Positions 25,153-34,953 of a stretch of DNA of 38,576 nt are shown here, piece after piece. The notes below the pieces were generated by a model. The model ran no database searches. It was not told the origin of the DNA and was given only the letters and a program-made list of their open reading frames with translations. Both the position numbers and the translations under genes were made by a program. Position 1 is the first letter of the stretch, and each line of letters opens with the position of its first letter. This DNA comes from Bacteroidota bacterium (GTDB lineage: Bacteria > Bacteroidota > Bacteroidia > 2-12-FULL-35-15), in the NCBI GenBank assembly GCA_947466965.1, contig CANIFU010000025.1, positions 1 to 38,576 of the forward strand. Direction: 5' to 3'.

Positions 25153-25186
25153 AATAAAAACAGTGCCAAAAACGATTGGCACTGTT
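25151..25186 (-). terminator. terminator of guaB
   Basis: AACAGTGCCAA (25159-25169) pairs perfectly with TTGGCACTGTT (25176-25186) around a 6-base loop, and the minus strand continues TTTTATTTT. It is 31 bases after the guaB stop and overlaps the -33 region of the next promoter. Confidence 0.85.
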
Positions 25187-25217
25187 GTTAAATTTTGTTA
25201 AGCTAAAATATAGCTTT

Positions 25218-26687
25218 TTATCGACTGTAATTAGGTGCTTCGCGTGTAATAGAAACACCATGAGGATGGCTTTCCCTAATACCTGAATTGGTGATTCGTA
25301 TAAATTTCGCCTTTTGCAATTCCGTGATTGTTTTAGCCCCGCAATAGCCCATTCCAGCTCTTAATCCACCAACGAACTGGTAAACTACTTCAGCCAAACT
25401 ACCTTTCACAGGAACACGACCAGAGATTCCTTCGGGAACTAGTTTTTTTATATCATCTTCTGCATCCTGAAAATAACGATCTTTAGAACCCTTTTGCATG
25501 GCTTCAATAGAACCCATTCCTCGATAAGACTTAAACTTACGTCCTTCAAAAATAATTGTTTCCCCTGGGGATTCTTCCACTCCAGCGAACATAGAGCCCA
25601 TCATTACAGAACTTGCACCGGCAGCTAATGCTTTTACGATATCTCCGGTAAAACGAATACCGCCATCTGCTATCAAAGGAACCCCTTTTCCTTTTAGTGC
25701 TTTTGCTACTTCCAGAACAGCAGTTAATTGAGGAACGCCCACTCCAGCGATAATACGTGTAGTACAAATTGAACCTGGTCCAATACCAACTTTAATAGCA
25801 TCTGCACCTGCGGCAACCAATGCTCGTGCCGCTTCTTGAGTTGCTACATTTCCTACCACAACTTGTAATTTAGGATAGGTCTTTTTAATTTTTTTTAATG
25901 CTTCGATCACCCCTTTCGAATGACCGTGGGCAGTATCCAACACAACAGCATCTACACCTGACCTTACCAAAGCTTCCACTCGTTCAATAACATCGGCGGT
26001 AACGCCAACAGCTGCAGCAACACGTAAACGACCCAGATCGTCCTTATTCGCATTCGGATGTACTTTTACTTTTATAATATCACGGTAGGTAATTAATCCG
26101 ATCAACTTCCCAGCTTTATCAACTACAGGCAGTTTTTCAATTTTATGGTGCTGAAGGATTTGTTCGGCTTTTTTAAGATCGGTTCCTTCTTTGGCTACTA
26201 CCATGTTTTTACTGGTCATCACTTCCTTTACCGGACGCTTGTGATTTTTTTCGAAACGCAAATCACGGTTTGTAACAATACCTATCAGGTAGCGTTTATC
26301 ATTGATTACGGGAATTCCACCGATCTTATTTTCTTTCATTATTGTCAAGGCATCTTTCACTGTTGCCGTTTCCAACAATGTTACTGGATCCATGATCATA
26401 CCACTTTCTGAACGTTTTACTTTACGAACCTGAGCAGCTTGTTCTTCGATACTCATATTTTTGTGCAATACACCTATTCCGCCTTCCTGGGCTATTGCAA
26501 TAGCAAGTTGAAACTCAGTAACTGTATCCATAGCAGCGGAAACAATCGGAGTGTTTAGTTTTATTTTTTTTGTAAAATAAGAAGATGTATTTACTTCGCG
26601 TGGAAGTACTTCTGAATAAGCAGGTACTAAAAGTACATCATCGTAGGTTAATCCTTCTCCTACAAATTTGCTTGAATCTATTGGCAT
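25218..26687 (-). CDS. guaB: inosine-5'-monophosphate dehydrogenase
   Basis: Catalyses IMP to XMP with NAD+, the committed step of guanine nucleotide synthesis. The 489-residue chain has the normal order: N-terminal barrel strand [13 protein letters not shown], two CBS domains (about 95-205) flanking [10 protein letters not shown] and [10 protein letters not shown], the K+ and catalytic loop [12 protein letters not shown] with Cys308, [19 protein letters not shown] for the phosphate site, and the mobile flap [10 protein letters not shown] with downstream [11 protein letters not shown]. It is complete with a full CBS pair. It stands alone with its own promoter (26731-26762) and terminator. Confidence 0.98.
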   Translation of the reverse strand: MPIDSSKFVGEGLTYDDVLLVPAYSEVLPREVNTSSYFTKKIKLNTPIVSAAMDTVTEFQLAIAIAQEGGIGVLHKNMSIEEQAAQVRKVKRSESGMIMDPVTLLETATVKDALTIMKENKIGGIPVINDKRYLIGIVTNRDLRFEKNHKRPVKEVMTSKNMVVAKEGTDLKKAEQILQHHKIEKLPVVDKAGKLIGLITYRDIIKVKVHPNANKDDLGRLRVAAAVGVTADVIERVEALVRSGVDAVVLDTAHGHSKGVIEALKKIKKTYPKLQVVVGNVATQEAARALVAAGADAIKVGIGPGSICTTRIIAGVGVPQLTAVLEVAKALKGKGVPLIADGGIRFTGDIVKALAAGASSVMMGSMFAGVEESPGETIIFEGRKFKSYRGMGSIEAMQKGSKDRYFQDAEDDIKKLVPEGISGRVPVKGSLAEVVYQFVGGLRAGMGYCGAKTITELQKAKFIRITNSGIRESHPHGVSITREAPNYSR

Positions 26688-26730
26688 ATGAACGGGTTTT
26701 GAATTTTAAAATCTATGGTTAAAATTCTCG

Positions 26731-26762
26731 CAAAGATACACTTTTTTTGTTTGCAAACGCAA
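26731..26762 (-). promoter_or_regulatory. guaB promoter
   Basis: Plus-strand CAAAGATA (26731-26738) is TATCTTTG on the coding strand, with TTG (CAA at 26760-26762) 21 bases upstream, both within the Bacteroidota consensus. The leader to ATG at 26687 would be about 39 bases. Confidence 0.6.
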
Positions 26763-26775
26763 CACAACATTAAAA

Positions 26776-26797
26776 GAGCTCCTTAAATCAGGAGCTC
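26776..26797 (-). terminator. hairpin downstream of the large surface-protein gene
   Basis: GAGCTCCT (26776-26783) pairs with AGGAGCTC (26790-26797) around a 6-base loop, followed on the minus strand by TTTTAATGTT, a modest U-tract. It lies about 130 bases past the stop at 26928 and ahead of the guaB promoter. Confidence 0.55.
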
Positions 26798-26927
26798 ATC
26801 TGTAAATAAAATTATAAAAAAAACGTTTATTTAACAAGGTGAATCAAAAATGCTGATTGAAATTTTTTAGGCCCTGTACCGATTGTTTTTTCTGTATAAA
26901 CACAGATAAATTAAGAAAAATAAATGT

Positions 26928-29900
26928 TTATCTCAACAACGTAACAGCGCCTTTAAATTCAAGATATTCACCTTTTGAATTTCGGAACCGAACGAGGTAG
27001 ACATAAACACCGAGTTCTTGCTTTACTCCACCGTTTGTTCCATCCCAACCTTCATCAATAGCAGTTGTAGAAAAAACTTTTAATCCCCAACGGTTGAATA
27101 CTTCAAATTGATAATCTGTATAATTGACATAGGAAGAGACCGGAAGAAACACCCCATTGAATCCTGAGGGTTTGAAGGCATTTGGAATAAATACAATTGG
27201 ATCCTGATAGGCTTCAGCGATATTTGAAATACTGTTTTCACTAAATCCATATGTATTTCCCATTCCTTCTATAGCTTCAACATAATAATCGAAAACACCT
27301 TGTCCCTGAAGCAGCATTGAAATATCATCGGTATAAGTATTTGATCCGGAACCATTAAAGGGAACATTTGCTATTGGCGTGGGATCCATTACTCCATCGA
27401 TACCTCGGTATATATTATACGACATTACATTCCCTAACCAATCTTCATAATCATTCCAGGATAAATAATTGAGCATATCTACACTGTTACTTATTGCTTT
27501 CAGCAAGATGGTTCTACCAACATTTGTTTCTATGCCATCATACCCGCAGCTATCCACATTTATAATTTTATAATAATAACTGTATTTATCTGTCAATACA
27601 TTAAAATCGGAAAACAGAACAGGAGTAGAAGCCGTTACTGGAGCAATTCCAACCTGAACAAAATTTGCTGGAACATTATCTAAGGAACGCATAATCTTAT
27701 AATTTAAAGTAGAAGCAGCAAGATCGACATGACAGGAAACATCAACCCGATTAGGATCCAACACATTTACTTTGAGGAGATATGAGAATGCAGGAGGAAT
27801 TGGGATAGCCGAATAAAAATTGATGCGATTAGAGGATACGGTTCGTGTTCCGGATAAATCAAACGCTTCGATCTTATAATAATAAATTGTACTTGCTGCC
27901 AACCCTGAAGAATTAAATGTGAGTGTTCCGGGAGCAACTGTACCTTCAAGTATAAAAGGTCCTGTTATTCCTACTGTTGATCTGTAAATCCGATAGCCTG
28001 CTAATCCTGTTCCGATTGAAGAATAAGCTGTCCAGTTTAAATTCACACTCCTACTACAGATATCTGCAACAGCAGTCAAGTGAATTGTTTTTAATACAGT
28101 ACCTAATGGACTAATATTTCCGCAGGTATCATATGCCGCTAACCGATATTGTTCAGAAGCAAGATCAGCTGCCGATAATAAGTAATTATAAATGGTAGAG
28201 TTGATTCCGTATACTGTATCGATTGCAATCCAAGCAGTGCCATCGAAACGATATACGATATATGCTTCCACATCCACAGAAGGATTCACATTCCAATTCA
28301 TCAGCGCATTATTACTGTCATCCACACTCAGTGAATCAAGCAGAGGAATTTCTGGAACAATAATATTTTGAAACAAGCCACCATTGATTGAAGAAACAGA
28401 GATACAACCGGAAGTATCGGCAATTTCGACACGATAATTTACTGTTTGATTGCAAACCATGATTGTATCTATAAAACTTAACCCAGAAGTAGTACCAATA
28501 AATGTCCATATTCCGGAAGGAAATTCCTGATAAATTGAATATATACCTGAAGATGAAGCAATGTTCGGACTAGCAATTGGGTTCCAAGATAGAACAGCAG
28601 TTCCATTTGCAGGATTGGTCACATTTAAATAAATGGAATTAACAGTATCTATAGCAGGCATATAAATTTGTCCGCCACAACCGGACCGTGTCTGAATGTA
28701 ATAATAAACGGGAGCGGCATTTCCATTTGCCCCGATATGCGTGTAAGATGTTTGTCCGTATATAAAAATACTATCCAACACTGTAAAAGGTCCTGCAGGA
28801 GATGCAGCAGAATATATGTGAAAACTATTGAAGGTACTTCCAGTATCTAGCGGAGTTGACCAAGTAAGTGTAATATCTCCGTTTGGAAGCACAGACACAC
28901 ATCGAGGCTGAGGCGACTCAACTATAGGAAGAGCAAGAACAGTGATAGAAATTGTGGTAATTCTTTCGGCCGGTGCGGGACAAAAATCATCTTTACTTTT
29001 AAAAACAAAAGTATAGGTATTCGATTGTGTGTTGCATGCCGAATTATTGGAAATATGATTACAGCTTGTCTGCCAGTTAAAAGTGGTTGAAGCGTTCACC
29101 GAACCGGAAACGGGAGATGCAGGACTAAGTGTAGCGCAGGGAGGATTTAAGCAACCTGTAACGCTGCTAGTAAATCCGGTTCCGAATTGCGGACCGGTTG
29201 CCGAGATCGTAACAGTTTGCGGAGTTATCCCATCCGATAAAAGATCTGTGTCATTCGCCGAAAGCGAAAAATTAATTGTTGTTCCGGCAATCACAGTATC
29301 CTGAAACGTTGTGTATGTAACTAAAGGAGAATTATTGGTTGCACAAGGAAGAAGAACAATTTGAATTTCACGATAAATCTCGGCAACCAATTGACCACAT
29401 TTCCATGCCTCCACCTTTACTACTGTAATAAAATTCCCTTGTGTATAGGATGTAAAAGAAATCTCACCTGTTGCAGGATTGATTGAAGCAGGAACATTCA
29501 AAGGATTTTGTAAACTACCAGGCAAGGGACTGCTAGCGGAATAGCCGGGAGCAAAAGGCAATGAAATGGGATCGATTGGTGGATTAAAAACGGGATTAAA
29601 ATCGTCTAAAGGTGCAGCCCAAGAATAGGACAAGGAATCTAACTCCGGATCGGATGCATTGTGATTATATGTATAAGGGTAACCCACACAGATAACAGTA
29701 CTTGGACTTTCTAAAAAACGAGGTGAAGAATCAAAGCAAGGATTCGCATTTTGTCCGGAATAAGCGTACATAACAGCACGCAATGTAAAACCGAAAGCGG
29801 CAGGGGTTTGTATATTTGTGATAGAACTATTTCTGCAGCAGTCATCATAGGTAAAAATCCATCCTAAAGCAGAGGGAATTCCTGGCAAAGCAGTGGGTGC

Positions 29901-30263
29901 CGATTGAAAAACGGATTCCTGAACAGCACCATAAACTGGACTTGAACTAAGGGGCCAACCCGGTTGTGATTCGGCACCAAAACAGGAGATCCCGGGACCA
30001 GCAGCATTGCATCCCGGAGAAATATCTGATTGGGATATAAGATTCAAAGGAATACTGGAAATAGTAGGATGATTAAAAACGGAGAGTGAAACAATCGCAG
30101 AAGGAGCTATTCCATTGCAATCGCGGTACAATTTCATTGAAAAAACATACTGCCCTCCCCCAATACAATCCCAGGTAATTTCTCCACCCATCAAATGAGA
30201 TGCATTTGTTTTGGAAGAAAACAATGCTGTGAAAAAAATAAGAAAGAGAAATTTCTTTATCAT
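26928..30263 (-). CDS. large type IX-secreted protein with fibronectin-III repeats and gliding-motility (CHU_C) C-terminal domain
   Basis: A 1111-residue exported protein. It has a signal peptide (about 1-21, SSKTNA/SHL), then the N-terminal module SHLMGGEITWDCIGGGQYVF with many Cys, which recurs at the N terminus of Bacteroidota surface proteins. Roughly residues 300-450 look like cadherin/Ig-type beta domains. About 455-1020 hold several fibronectin-III-like units with repeated NLTW/NLNWTAY-type strands and YYYKIEAFD/YYYIQTRSG endings. The C-terminal 90 residues, VFIPNAFKPSGFNG, then FEVFNRWGLKVFST, DEGWDGTNGG and YVYLVRF, are the type B T9SS sorting domain. Probably an adhesin or structural surface protein; the binding partner is unknown. 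Confidence 0.92.
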   Translation of the reverse strand: MIKKFLFLIFFTALFSSKTNASHLMGGEITWDCIGGGQYVFSMKLYRDCNGIAPSAIVSLSVFNHPTISSIPLNLISQSDISPGCNAAGPGISCFGAESQPGWPLSSSPVYGAVQESVFQSAPTALPGIPSALGWIFTYDDCCRNSSITNIQTPAAFGFTLRAVMYAYSGQNANPCFDSSPRFLESPSTVICVGYPYTYNHNASDPELDSLSYSWAAPLDDFNPVFNPPIDPISLPFAPGYSASSPLPGSLQNPLNVPASINPATGEISFTSYTQGNFITVVKVEAWKCGQLVAEIYREIQIVLLPCATNNSPLVTYTTFQDTVIAGTTINFSLSANDTDLLSDGITPQTVTISATGPQFGTGFTSSVTGCLNPPCATLSPASPVSGSVNASTTFNWQTSCNHISNNSACNTQSNTYTFVFKSKDDFCPAPAERITTISITVLALPIVESPQPRCVSVLPNGDITLTWSTPLDTGSTFNSFHIYSAASPAGPFTVLDSIFIYGQTSYTHIGANGNAAPVYYYIQTRSGCGGQIYMPAIDTVNSIYLNVTNPANGTAVLSWNPIASPNIASSSGIYSIYQEFPSGIWTFIGTTSGLSFIDTIMVCNQTVNYRVEIADTSGCISVSSINGGLFQNIIVPEIPLLDSLSVDDSNNALMNWNVNPSVDVEAYIVYRFDGTAWIAIDTVYGINSTIYNYLLSAADLASEQYRLAAYDTCGNISPLGTVLKTIHLTAVADICSRSVNLNWTAYSSIGTGLAGYRIYRSTVGITGPFILEGTVAPGTLTFNSSGLAASTIYYYKIEAFDLSGTRTVSSNRINFYSAIPIPPAFSYLLKVNVLDPNRVDVSCHVDLAASTLNYKIMRSLDNVPANFVQVGIAPVTASTPVLFSDFNVLTDKYSYYYKIINVDSCGYDGIETNVGRTILLKAISNSVDMLNYLSWNDYEDWLGNVMSYNIYRGIDGVMDPTPIANVPFNGSGSNTYTDDISMLLQGQGVFDYYVEAIEGMGNTYGFSENSISNIAEAYQDPIVFIPNAFKPSGFNGVFLPVSSYVNYTDYQFEVFNRWGLKVFSTTAIDEGWDGTNGGVKQELGVYVYLVRFRNSKGEYLEFKGAVTLLR

Positions 30264-30281
30264 TTGTAAAGATAATAACTA

Positions 30282-30289
30282 CAAATTTA
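30282..30289 (-). promoter_or_regulatory. -7 box of the large surface-protein gene
   Basis: Plus-strand CAAATTTA is TAAATTTG on the coding strand, a full match, 18 bases before the ATG at 30263. No -33 TTG is seen at the usual distance; the region beyond is the end of the upstream M16 gene. Confidence 0.4.
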
Positions 30290-30312
30290 ATCAATTATAA
30301 AAGCTTCGCCTA

Positions 30313-31599
30313 TTATTTTTTACCTACAATCAATTCGATCATGCTGTCTTTATCAAAATAAGTGGATGCTAAATCACGAAGTTGAGAGGCAGTAATAGCC
30401 TTAATAGTAGCAATGTATTTATCAAAATAATCATACGAAAGATCATATTCGAGTATACCTTTAAAACGGTCGGCCATTGCAAAAGGACCATCAACAGAAC
30501 GTAGGAATGTTCCTAACAAATAATTTTTCACCAATTGCAATTCATCATCAGGTATTAGTTCATTGCGGAGACGATCCATTTCAAAATAGATTTCATGAAT
30601 GGCATTTTTACAAACGTCAACCCCCACTTCGGTAGAAATAAAGAAATAACCGGAGTTTTGCAACGACGCTATTCCTGAGCCAATACCATATGTGTAACCT
30701 TTATCTTCACGGATATTTGACATCAAGCGAGAACCAAAATAACCACCAAAAACTGTATTTAAAATTTGTAAGGCTTGGAAATCAGGATGTGTTTTATTGA
30801 AGAGTACTTTCCCGATTCGAATTGCAGATTGTAATGCATCCTCTTTGTAAATCAATTGCTCTCTTTCTTTGCAGGAAATGATTTCAACCAGATTAGGTTT
30901 CAAAGTGTTTTCTGATGACCAGTCGTTTGATCCAAAATGCTCATCCAGCAATGAAAAAACATCTTCATCAATTTTTCCTGCCAACACAATTTTACAATTC
31001 CCTGATCGGTAAAATGATTGGTAAAAATCAACAAGGTCGGTTCGTTTTATTTTTTCAAAGTCAGTTTCCTGAACATTTATTCCATAGGGATGTTTTTCAC
31101 CAAAAATCAATTCCGTGAATCGCTTGCGTGCAAGTGTAGCTACCTTTTGGTTATTCACATGAAATTTTTGTTTTTTATTTGTCAGATGGGTTCCTAATTC
31201 ATCTTCTGGAAAAACAGCATTTTTAATAACATCTTCAACAACCGACAACGTTGATTTTAAATGCTTATTTAGTGTATATAATACAACAGAGGCCTGATCT
31301 TGTGAAACACCAACCTCTAAAAAAGCACCATAATAATCAACGGCATCGGCAATTTGGGCTGCATTCATTTTAGAAGTACCTTCTTCAATCATTGCATTAA
31401 CGGTAGCTGCCTGTAATGGTTTTATCTGCTGAAACATTCCTGCAGAAAAAATAAATTCCACTTTTATTAATTCCTGAGTACCGGCATTAATAGAATAAAC
31501 AGGAATGTTGTTTCGCAACCTTTTTTCGGTAGCATGAATCATTTCTATTTTTTCTACTGTTTTAAATGCGGGAGAAATTGTTCTATTAATTGTTTGCAT
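30313..31599 (-). CDS. M16-family peptidase, catalytically silent partner
   Basis: A 428-residue M16 (pitrilysin/insulinase clan) protein with both typical halves: the N-terminal domain with VEFIFSAGMFQQ and the C-terminal domain with GGYFGSRLMSNIREDKGYTYGIGSG, the R/Y motif that helps hold substrate. Where the zinc motif HxxEH should stand it has TVNAMIEEGTSKM, so it cannot bind zinc in the usual way. Such inactive subunits pair with an active M16 subunit, which here is the gene 55 bases upstream. There is no signal peptide. The heterodimer is inferred from family precedent. Confidence 0.92.
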   Translation of the reverse strand: MQTINRTISPAFKTVEKIEMIHATEKRLRNNIPVYSINAGTQELIKVEFIFSAGMFQQIKPLQAATVNAMIEEGTSKMNAAQIADAVDYYGAFLEVGVSQDQASVVLYTLNKHLKSTLSVVEDVIKNAVFPEDELGTHLTNKKQKFHVNNQKVATLARKRFTELIFGEKHPYGINVQETDFEKIKRTDLVDFYQSFYRSGNCKIVLAGKIDEDVFSLLDEHFGSNDWSSENTLKPNLVEIISCKEREQLIYKEDALQSAIRIGKVLFNKTHPDFQALQILNTVFGGYFGSRLMSNIREDKGYTYGIGSGIASLQNSGYFFISTEVGVDVCKNAIHEIYFEMDRLRNELIPDDELQLVKNYLLGTFLRSVDGPFAMADRFKGILEYDLSYDYFDKYIATIKAITASQLRDLASTYFDKDSMIELIVGKK

Positions 31600-31654
31600 A
31601 AGATTGTTTTTTTTCTGTCATTCTTTGAGAAGAAATGACGTAAGAAGAAGTTAT

Positions 31655-32893
31655 TTATTTTTTCATATTATAATACAATGTCGAGCAATTTTCGATTCTG
31701 AAAATGGTATTGGCCTGCTCTCTGATTTGTTCGGCAGTTACAGACAAATATTTATCGACTTCTAAATTTACCATATTAGCATCTCCTAATAGTTCAGAAA
31801 CAGCCAAATTAGTTGCTTTATTCAACACTTCAATTTCACCAAAAACGTGAGACGATTCCATTTTGTTTTTCACCTTTTGTAATTCTTCAACTGTTACCAA
31901 TTGCATTTTCATTTTATTCAATTCTTCAATGATCGCTTTATCCGCATCTTCCATCGTAACACCAGAAGAAAGTTTACCGGAAACAATAAAAAGTCCTTTA
32001 TCAAAATCGCCCATAACATAAGCATGCAGATCACTGAACATTTTTTTTTCTTTGATTAGTGAGTTGTGTAAACGGGACGAATTACCTCTGGAAAGAATAT
32101 CCGAGATCAGATCGGTTGCATAATATTCCTTATCATAACGGGAACACATATGATATGCTTTATAAATAGCGGCAGCAGGAACATCGCGTTCAACAATTAA
32201 ACTTTGAGCTATCTTTTGAGGAGGCTCAGCCGGAAGGTTCCGTTTGTTTTCTGGCCCTTTTGGAATTGGGGCAAACCACTTAACGGAGAGCGCTTTCACA
32301 TCTTCGAATTCCACATTTCCGGCAACAACCATAATGGCATTATTCGGACAATAGAATTTTTTGAAGAAATTTTTCACATCCTGCATTTGTGCATTTTCTA
32401 TGTGGGAAATTTCTTTTCCGATCGTATCCCATTGATATGGATGCACCTTATAGATCAACGGGCGCATCAGCAACCAAACATCGCCATAAGGCTGATTTAA
32501 GTAGCGTTGTTTAAACTCTTCGATCACCACGCTGCGCTGCACTTCTAAGCTTTTATCAGAGAACGCCAAACTAAGCATTCGATCACTTTCCAACCAAAAA
32601 CCCGTTTCCAAATTTTCGGAAGGCAGCGTCAGATAGTAGTTTGTTATATCATTTGTGGTGAAGGCATTATTTTCTCCGCCAACACGTTGCAAAGGTTCGT
32701 CATAATTGGGAATATTTACAGATCCACCAAACATAAGGTGTTCAAATAAATGAGCGAAGCCTGTTTGATCGGGATGTTCATCCCGTGAACCAACATCATA
32801 AAGAATATTGATACAGGCAATCGGAGTGGATTTATCCTGATGAACAATAACTTTTAAACCGTTTTCAAGTTCGAATTTTTCGTATTTTATCAT
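31655..32893 (-). CDS. M16-family zinc peptidase, active subunit
   Basis: A 412-residue M16 peptidase with the inverted zinc motif HLFEH (His48, Glu51, His52) in AHLFEHLMFGGS and the distal glutamate in VVIEEFKQRY. The C-terminal half (for example LISDILSRGNSSRLHNSLIKEK) retains the second M16 fold. Together with the zinc-less gene downstream it forms a matched active/inactive pair like mitochondrial processing peptidase or bacterial equivalents. No signal peptide is visible, so location is likely cytoplasmic, although related Bacteroidota proteins also occur in the periplasm. It follows the nitronate monooxygenase-like gene by 36 bases. Confidence 0.95.
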   Translation of the reverse strand: MIKYEKFELENGLKVIVHQDKSTPIACINILYDVGSRDEHPDQTGFAHLFEHLMFGGSVNIPNYDEPLQRVGGENNAFTTNDITNYYLTLPSENLETGFWLESDRMLSLAFSDKSLEVQRSVVIEEFKQRYLNQPYGDVWLLMRPLIYKVHPYQWDTIGKEISHIENAQMQDVKNFFKKFYCPNNAIMVVAGNVEFEDVKALSVKWFAPIPKGPENKRNLPAEPPQKIAQSLIVERDVPAAAIYKAYHMCSRYDKEYYATDLISDILSRGNSSRLHNSLIKEKKMFSDLHAYVMGDFDKGLFIVSGKLSSGVTMEDADKAIIEELNKMKMQLVTVEELQKVKNKMESSHVFGEIEVLNKATNLAVSELLGDANMVNLEVDKYLSVTAEQIREQANTIFRIENCSTLYYNMKK

Positions 32894-32929
32894 AAGTACT
32901 TTTTAGATTCAATAAATTAAATTTAGCTA

Positions 32930-33874
32930 CTAAAATCCTTTTAATAATTCAGATTTAGCGTTATTGTATTCAGCAATTATTTCAGCAACAATTTCATGAG
33001 CAGGTTTTATTTCTTTAATAATGGCGGCAACTTGTCCGATTTCCAATTCACCATTTTCCAAATCACCTTCAAACATACCTTTTTTTGCGCGTCCCCGACC
33101 AAGCAATTGTGTTAATTCTTCTAAAGAAGCACATCTGTTTTCCGCTTCCTGAACCAAATCAAAAAACGGATTTTTCAACAATCGGACAGGAGTAAGGTGT
33201 TTCATCATCAATTTGGTATCCCCTTCATTGGAATGAATGACACTGTTCTTAAAGTGAATGTCGGCAGAAGACTCTGCCGAAGCCACAAAGCGACTACCGA
33301 TTTGAACACCATCAGCACCCAGCGCCATTGTTGCTAGCATTGCTCTTCCTGTAGCTATTCCACCGGCAGCTATAACGGGGATGGCGACTGTTTGTTTAAT
33401 AATCGGAATAAGACAAAGAGTTGTTGTTTCTTCCCTTCCGTTATGTCCGCCTGCTTCAAAACCTTCTGCAACAATCGCATCAACGCCCGCTTCTTCTGCC
33501 TTTTTGGCAAATTTAGCATTCGACACCACATGGACAACAATTATTCCCTTTTCTTTCAGTGTCTGCGTCCAAGTTTTCGGATTTCCGGCAGAAGTAAAAA
33601 CGATCTTTACCCCTTCCGAGATGATAACATCCATGTGTTTTTCGATATCGGGGTATAACATAGGGATATTCACAGCAAAAGGAAGATTTGTTGCTTTTTT
33701 ACACTTTTGAATGTGTTCACGTAACACTTCGGGGTACATACTTCCGCTTCCAATAATGCCTAATCCACCAGCATTGCTAACTGCTGAGGCAAGTTGCCAG
33801 CCACTGCACCATATCATACCGGCCTGAACAATAGGATATTTAATATTGAAAAGTTGCATTATTTTATTGTCCAT
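32930..33874 (-). CDS. nitronate monooxygenase / FabK-like FMN enzyme
   Basis: A 314-residue FMN-dependent TIM-barrel protein of the 2-nitropropane dioxygenase family (PF03060). Seen: the N-terminal YPIVQAGMIWCSGWQLASAV, SNAGGLGIIGSGS, then AVNIPM, FTSAGNP, VVHVVSN, VDAIVAEGFEAGGHNGREETT, IPVIAAGGIATGRAM and GADGVQIGSRF. These are shared by nitronate monooxygenases and enoyl-ACP reductase FabK, and the sequence alone does not decide which activity applies. It is the first gene of a probable three-gene operon with the M16 pair, but there is no clear functional link between them. Confidence 0.9.
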   Translation of the reverse strand: MDNKIMQLFNIKYPIVQAGMIWCSGWQLASAVSNAGGLGIIGSGSMYPEVLREHIQKCKKATNLPFAVNIPMLYPDIEKHMDVIISEGVKIVFTSAGNPKTWTQTLKEKGIIVVHVVSNAKFAKKAEEAGVDAIVAEGFEAGGHNGREETTTLCLIPIIKQTVAIPVIAAGGIATGRAMLATMALGADGVQIGSRFVASAESSADIHFKNSVIHSNEGDTKLMMKHLTPVRLLKNPFFDLVQEAENRCASLEELTQLLGRGRAKKGMFEGDLENGELEIGQVAAIIKEIKPAHEIVAEIIAEYNNAKSELLKGF

Positions 33875-33954
33875 GTGAATTAGTTTTTTATTTTTGTAAT
33901 GAAGTTACGAAGGTAAATAAATATCATTTGCCATTTTTTTATTCATAATTTTTA

Positions 33955-33962
33955 TATATTTG
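33955..33962 (+). promoter_or_regulatory. -7 box directly before the DUF6089 start
   Basis: TATATTTG ends 4 bases before the ATG at 33967, so the transcript should start at or beside the start codon. A possible -33 TTG (33928-33930) lies 24 bases upstream, one beyond the usual range. The same 4-base spacing occurs at 7561. Confidence 0.5.
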
Positions 33963-33966
33963 TGGT

Positions 33967-34875
33967 ATGCGAAAAATAATTATCATTTCAATCATGTGTT
34001 TTCTCTCTTCAATAAGTTACAGCCAATATCTTTGGGATTTCGGTGTGCATGCTGGAGCGTCCAACTATTTGGGGGAGATTGGCGGAAAATCTGATACAAG
34101 AAAAGATTTTATTTCTGATATTAAATTATCAAAAACCCAGTTTACCGTTGGTGGATTTGCACGTTACAAATTCAATCCAATCATCTCAGGTAAGTTAGGA
34201 TTAAATTGGAACCGTATTTCCGGAGCTGATTACCTTTCTTCAAACCGCGCGCGTGCTGGTCGCAATTTATCTTTCAGAAACGACATCATTGAGTTGGAAC
34301 TTACTGGTCAATTTTATTTTGTGGATATTCCTGATTTAGGTCGCACTTACCAATATCGAAATGATTTCAAAATGTATGCTTTTGTTGGTGTTGCAGCATT
34401 TTATCACAATCCGAAAACATATTATAACGGTGAGTGGACCGCACTTCAGCCTCTTCAGACGGAAGGAGTAAATTATTCAACATTTGGGGCAGCTGTTCCT
34501 TTAGGAATTGGTTTATATTTTACAATTGACAAACAACACCGTATCGGCTGGGAATTTGACTGGAGAACAACCTTTACAGATTACTTAGATGATGTAAGTA
34601 CTGTTTATGCTGACCCGTCTGCATTAACAAGTGCAGAGGCACAAGCGCTTTCAAATAGAAGAGATGAATTAGGAAACGACCCGGATGTTGCAGGCAGAGA
34701 CAATTACATTGCTGGAAAAAAACGTGGTGATCCTTCCCATAACGATTCTTACCTTACTACTTCAATTAATTACAGCTATATCATCAGAGGTAAGAGTTCA
34801 TTCTACCGTTCTAAGTATGGCAGCATTTTCAAGAAAAAGAAATACAAGAAACGTAAGATACGTGCTAAGTTCTAA
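33967..34875 (+). CDS. DUF6089 outer-membrane beta-barrel protein
   Basis: A 302-residue protein with a signal peptide (about 1-19, SISYS/QYL) and an OmpA-like eight-strand barrel. YLWDFGVHAGASNYLGEIGG at the N terminus, FTVGGFARYKFNPIISGKLG, ELTGQFYFVDIP, KMYAFVGVAAFYHNPK and IGWEFDWRTTFTDYLDDVS are the strand-turn pattern of DUF6089, which is confined to Bacteroidota as far as I know. The C-terminal 30 residues are strongly basic (FKKKKYKKRKIRAKF), unusual for a barrel end and probably periplasmic. The function is unknown. It stands alone on the plus strand between two minus-strand operons. Confidence 0.9.
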   Translation: MRKIIIISIMCFLSSISYSQYLWDFGVHAGASNYLGEIGGKSDTRKDFISDIKLSKTQFTVGGFARYKFNPIISGKLGLNWNRISGADYLSSNRARAGRNLSFRNDIIELELTGQFYFVDIPDLGRTYQYRNDFKMYAFVGVAAFYHNPKTYYNGEWTALQPLQTEGVNYSTFGAAVPLGIGLYFTIDKQHRIGWEFDWRTTFTDYLDDVSTVYADPSALTSAEAQALSNRRDELGNDPDVAGRDNYIAGKKRGDPSHNDSYLTTSINYSYIIRGKSSFYRSKYGSIFKKKKYKKRKIRAKF

Positions 34876-34880
34876 TTTAA

Positions 34881-34912
34881 AAATCCTCTGTTAAACAGAG
34901 GATTTTTTTTTT
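34881..34912 (+). terminator. terminator of the DUF6089 gene
   Basis: AAATCCTCTG faces CAGAGGATTT around a 5-base loop, followed by a run of ten T. The stop codon is 5 bases before the stem. It may also serve the minus-strand glycosyltransferase operon that ends at 34954. Confidence 0.9.
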
Positions 34913-34953
34913 CAAAAACATAAACTGATATTACTAAAGAAAAACAGGGGATT

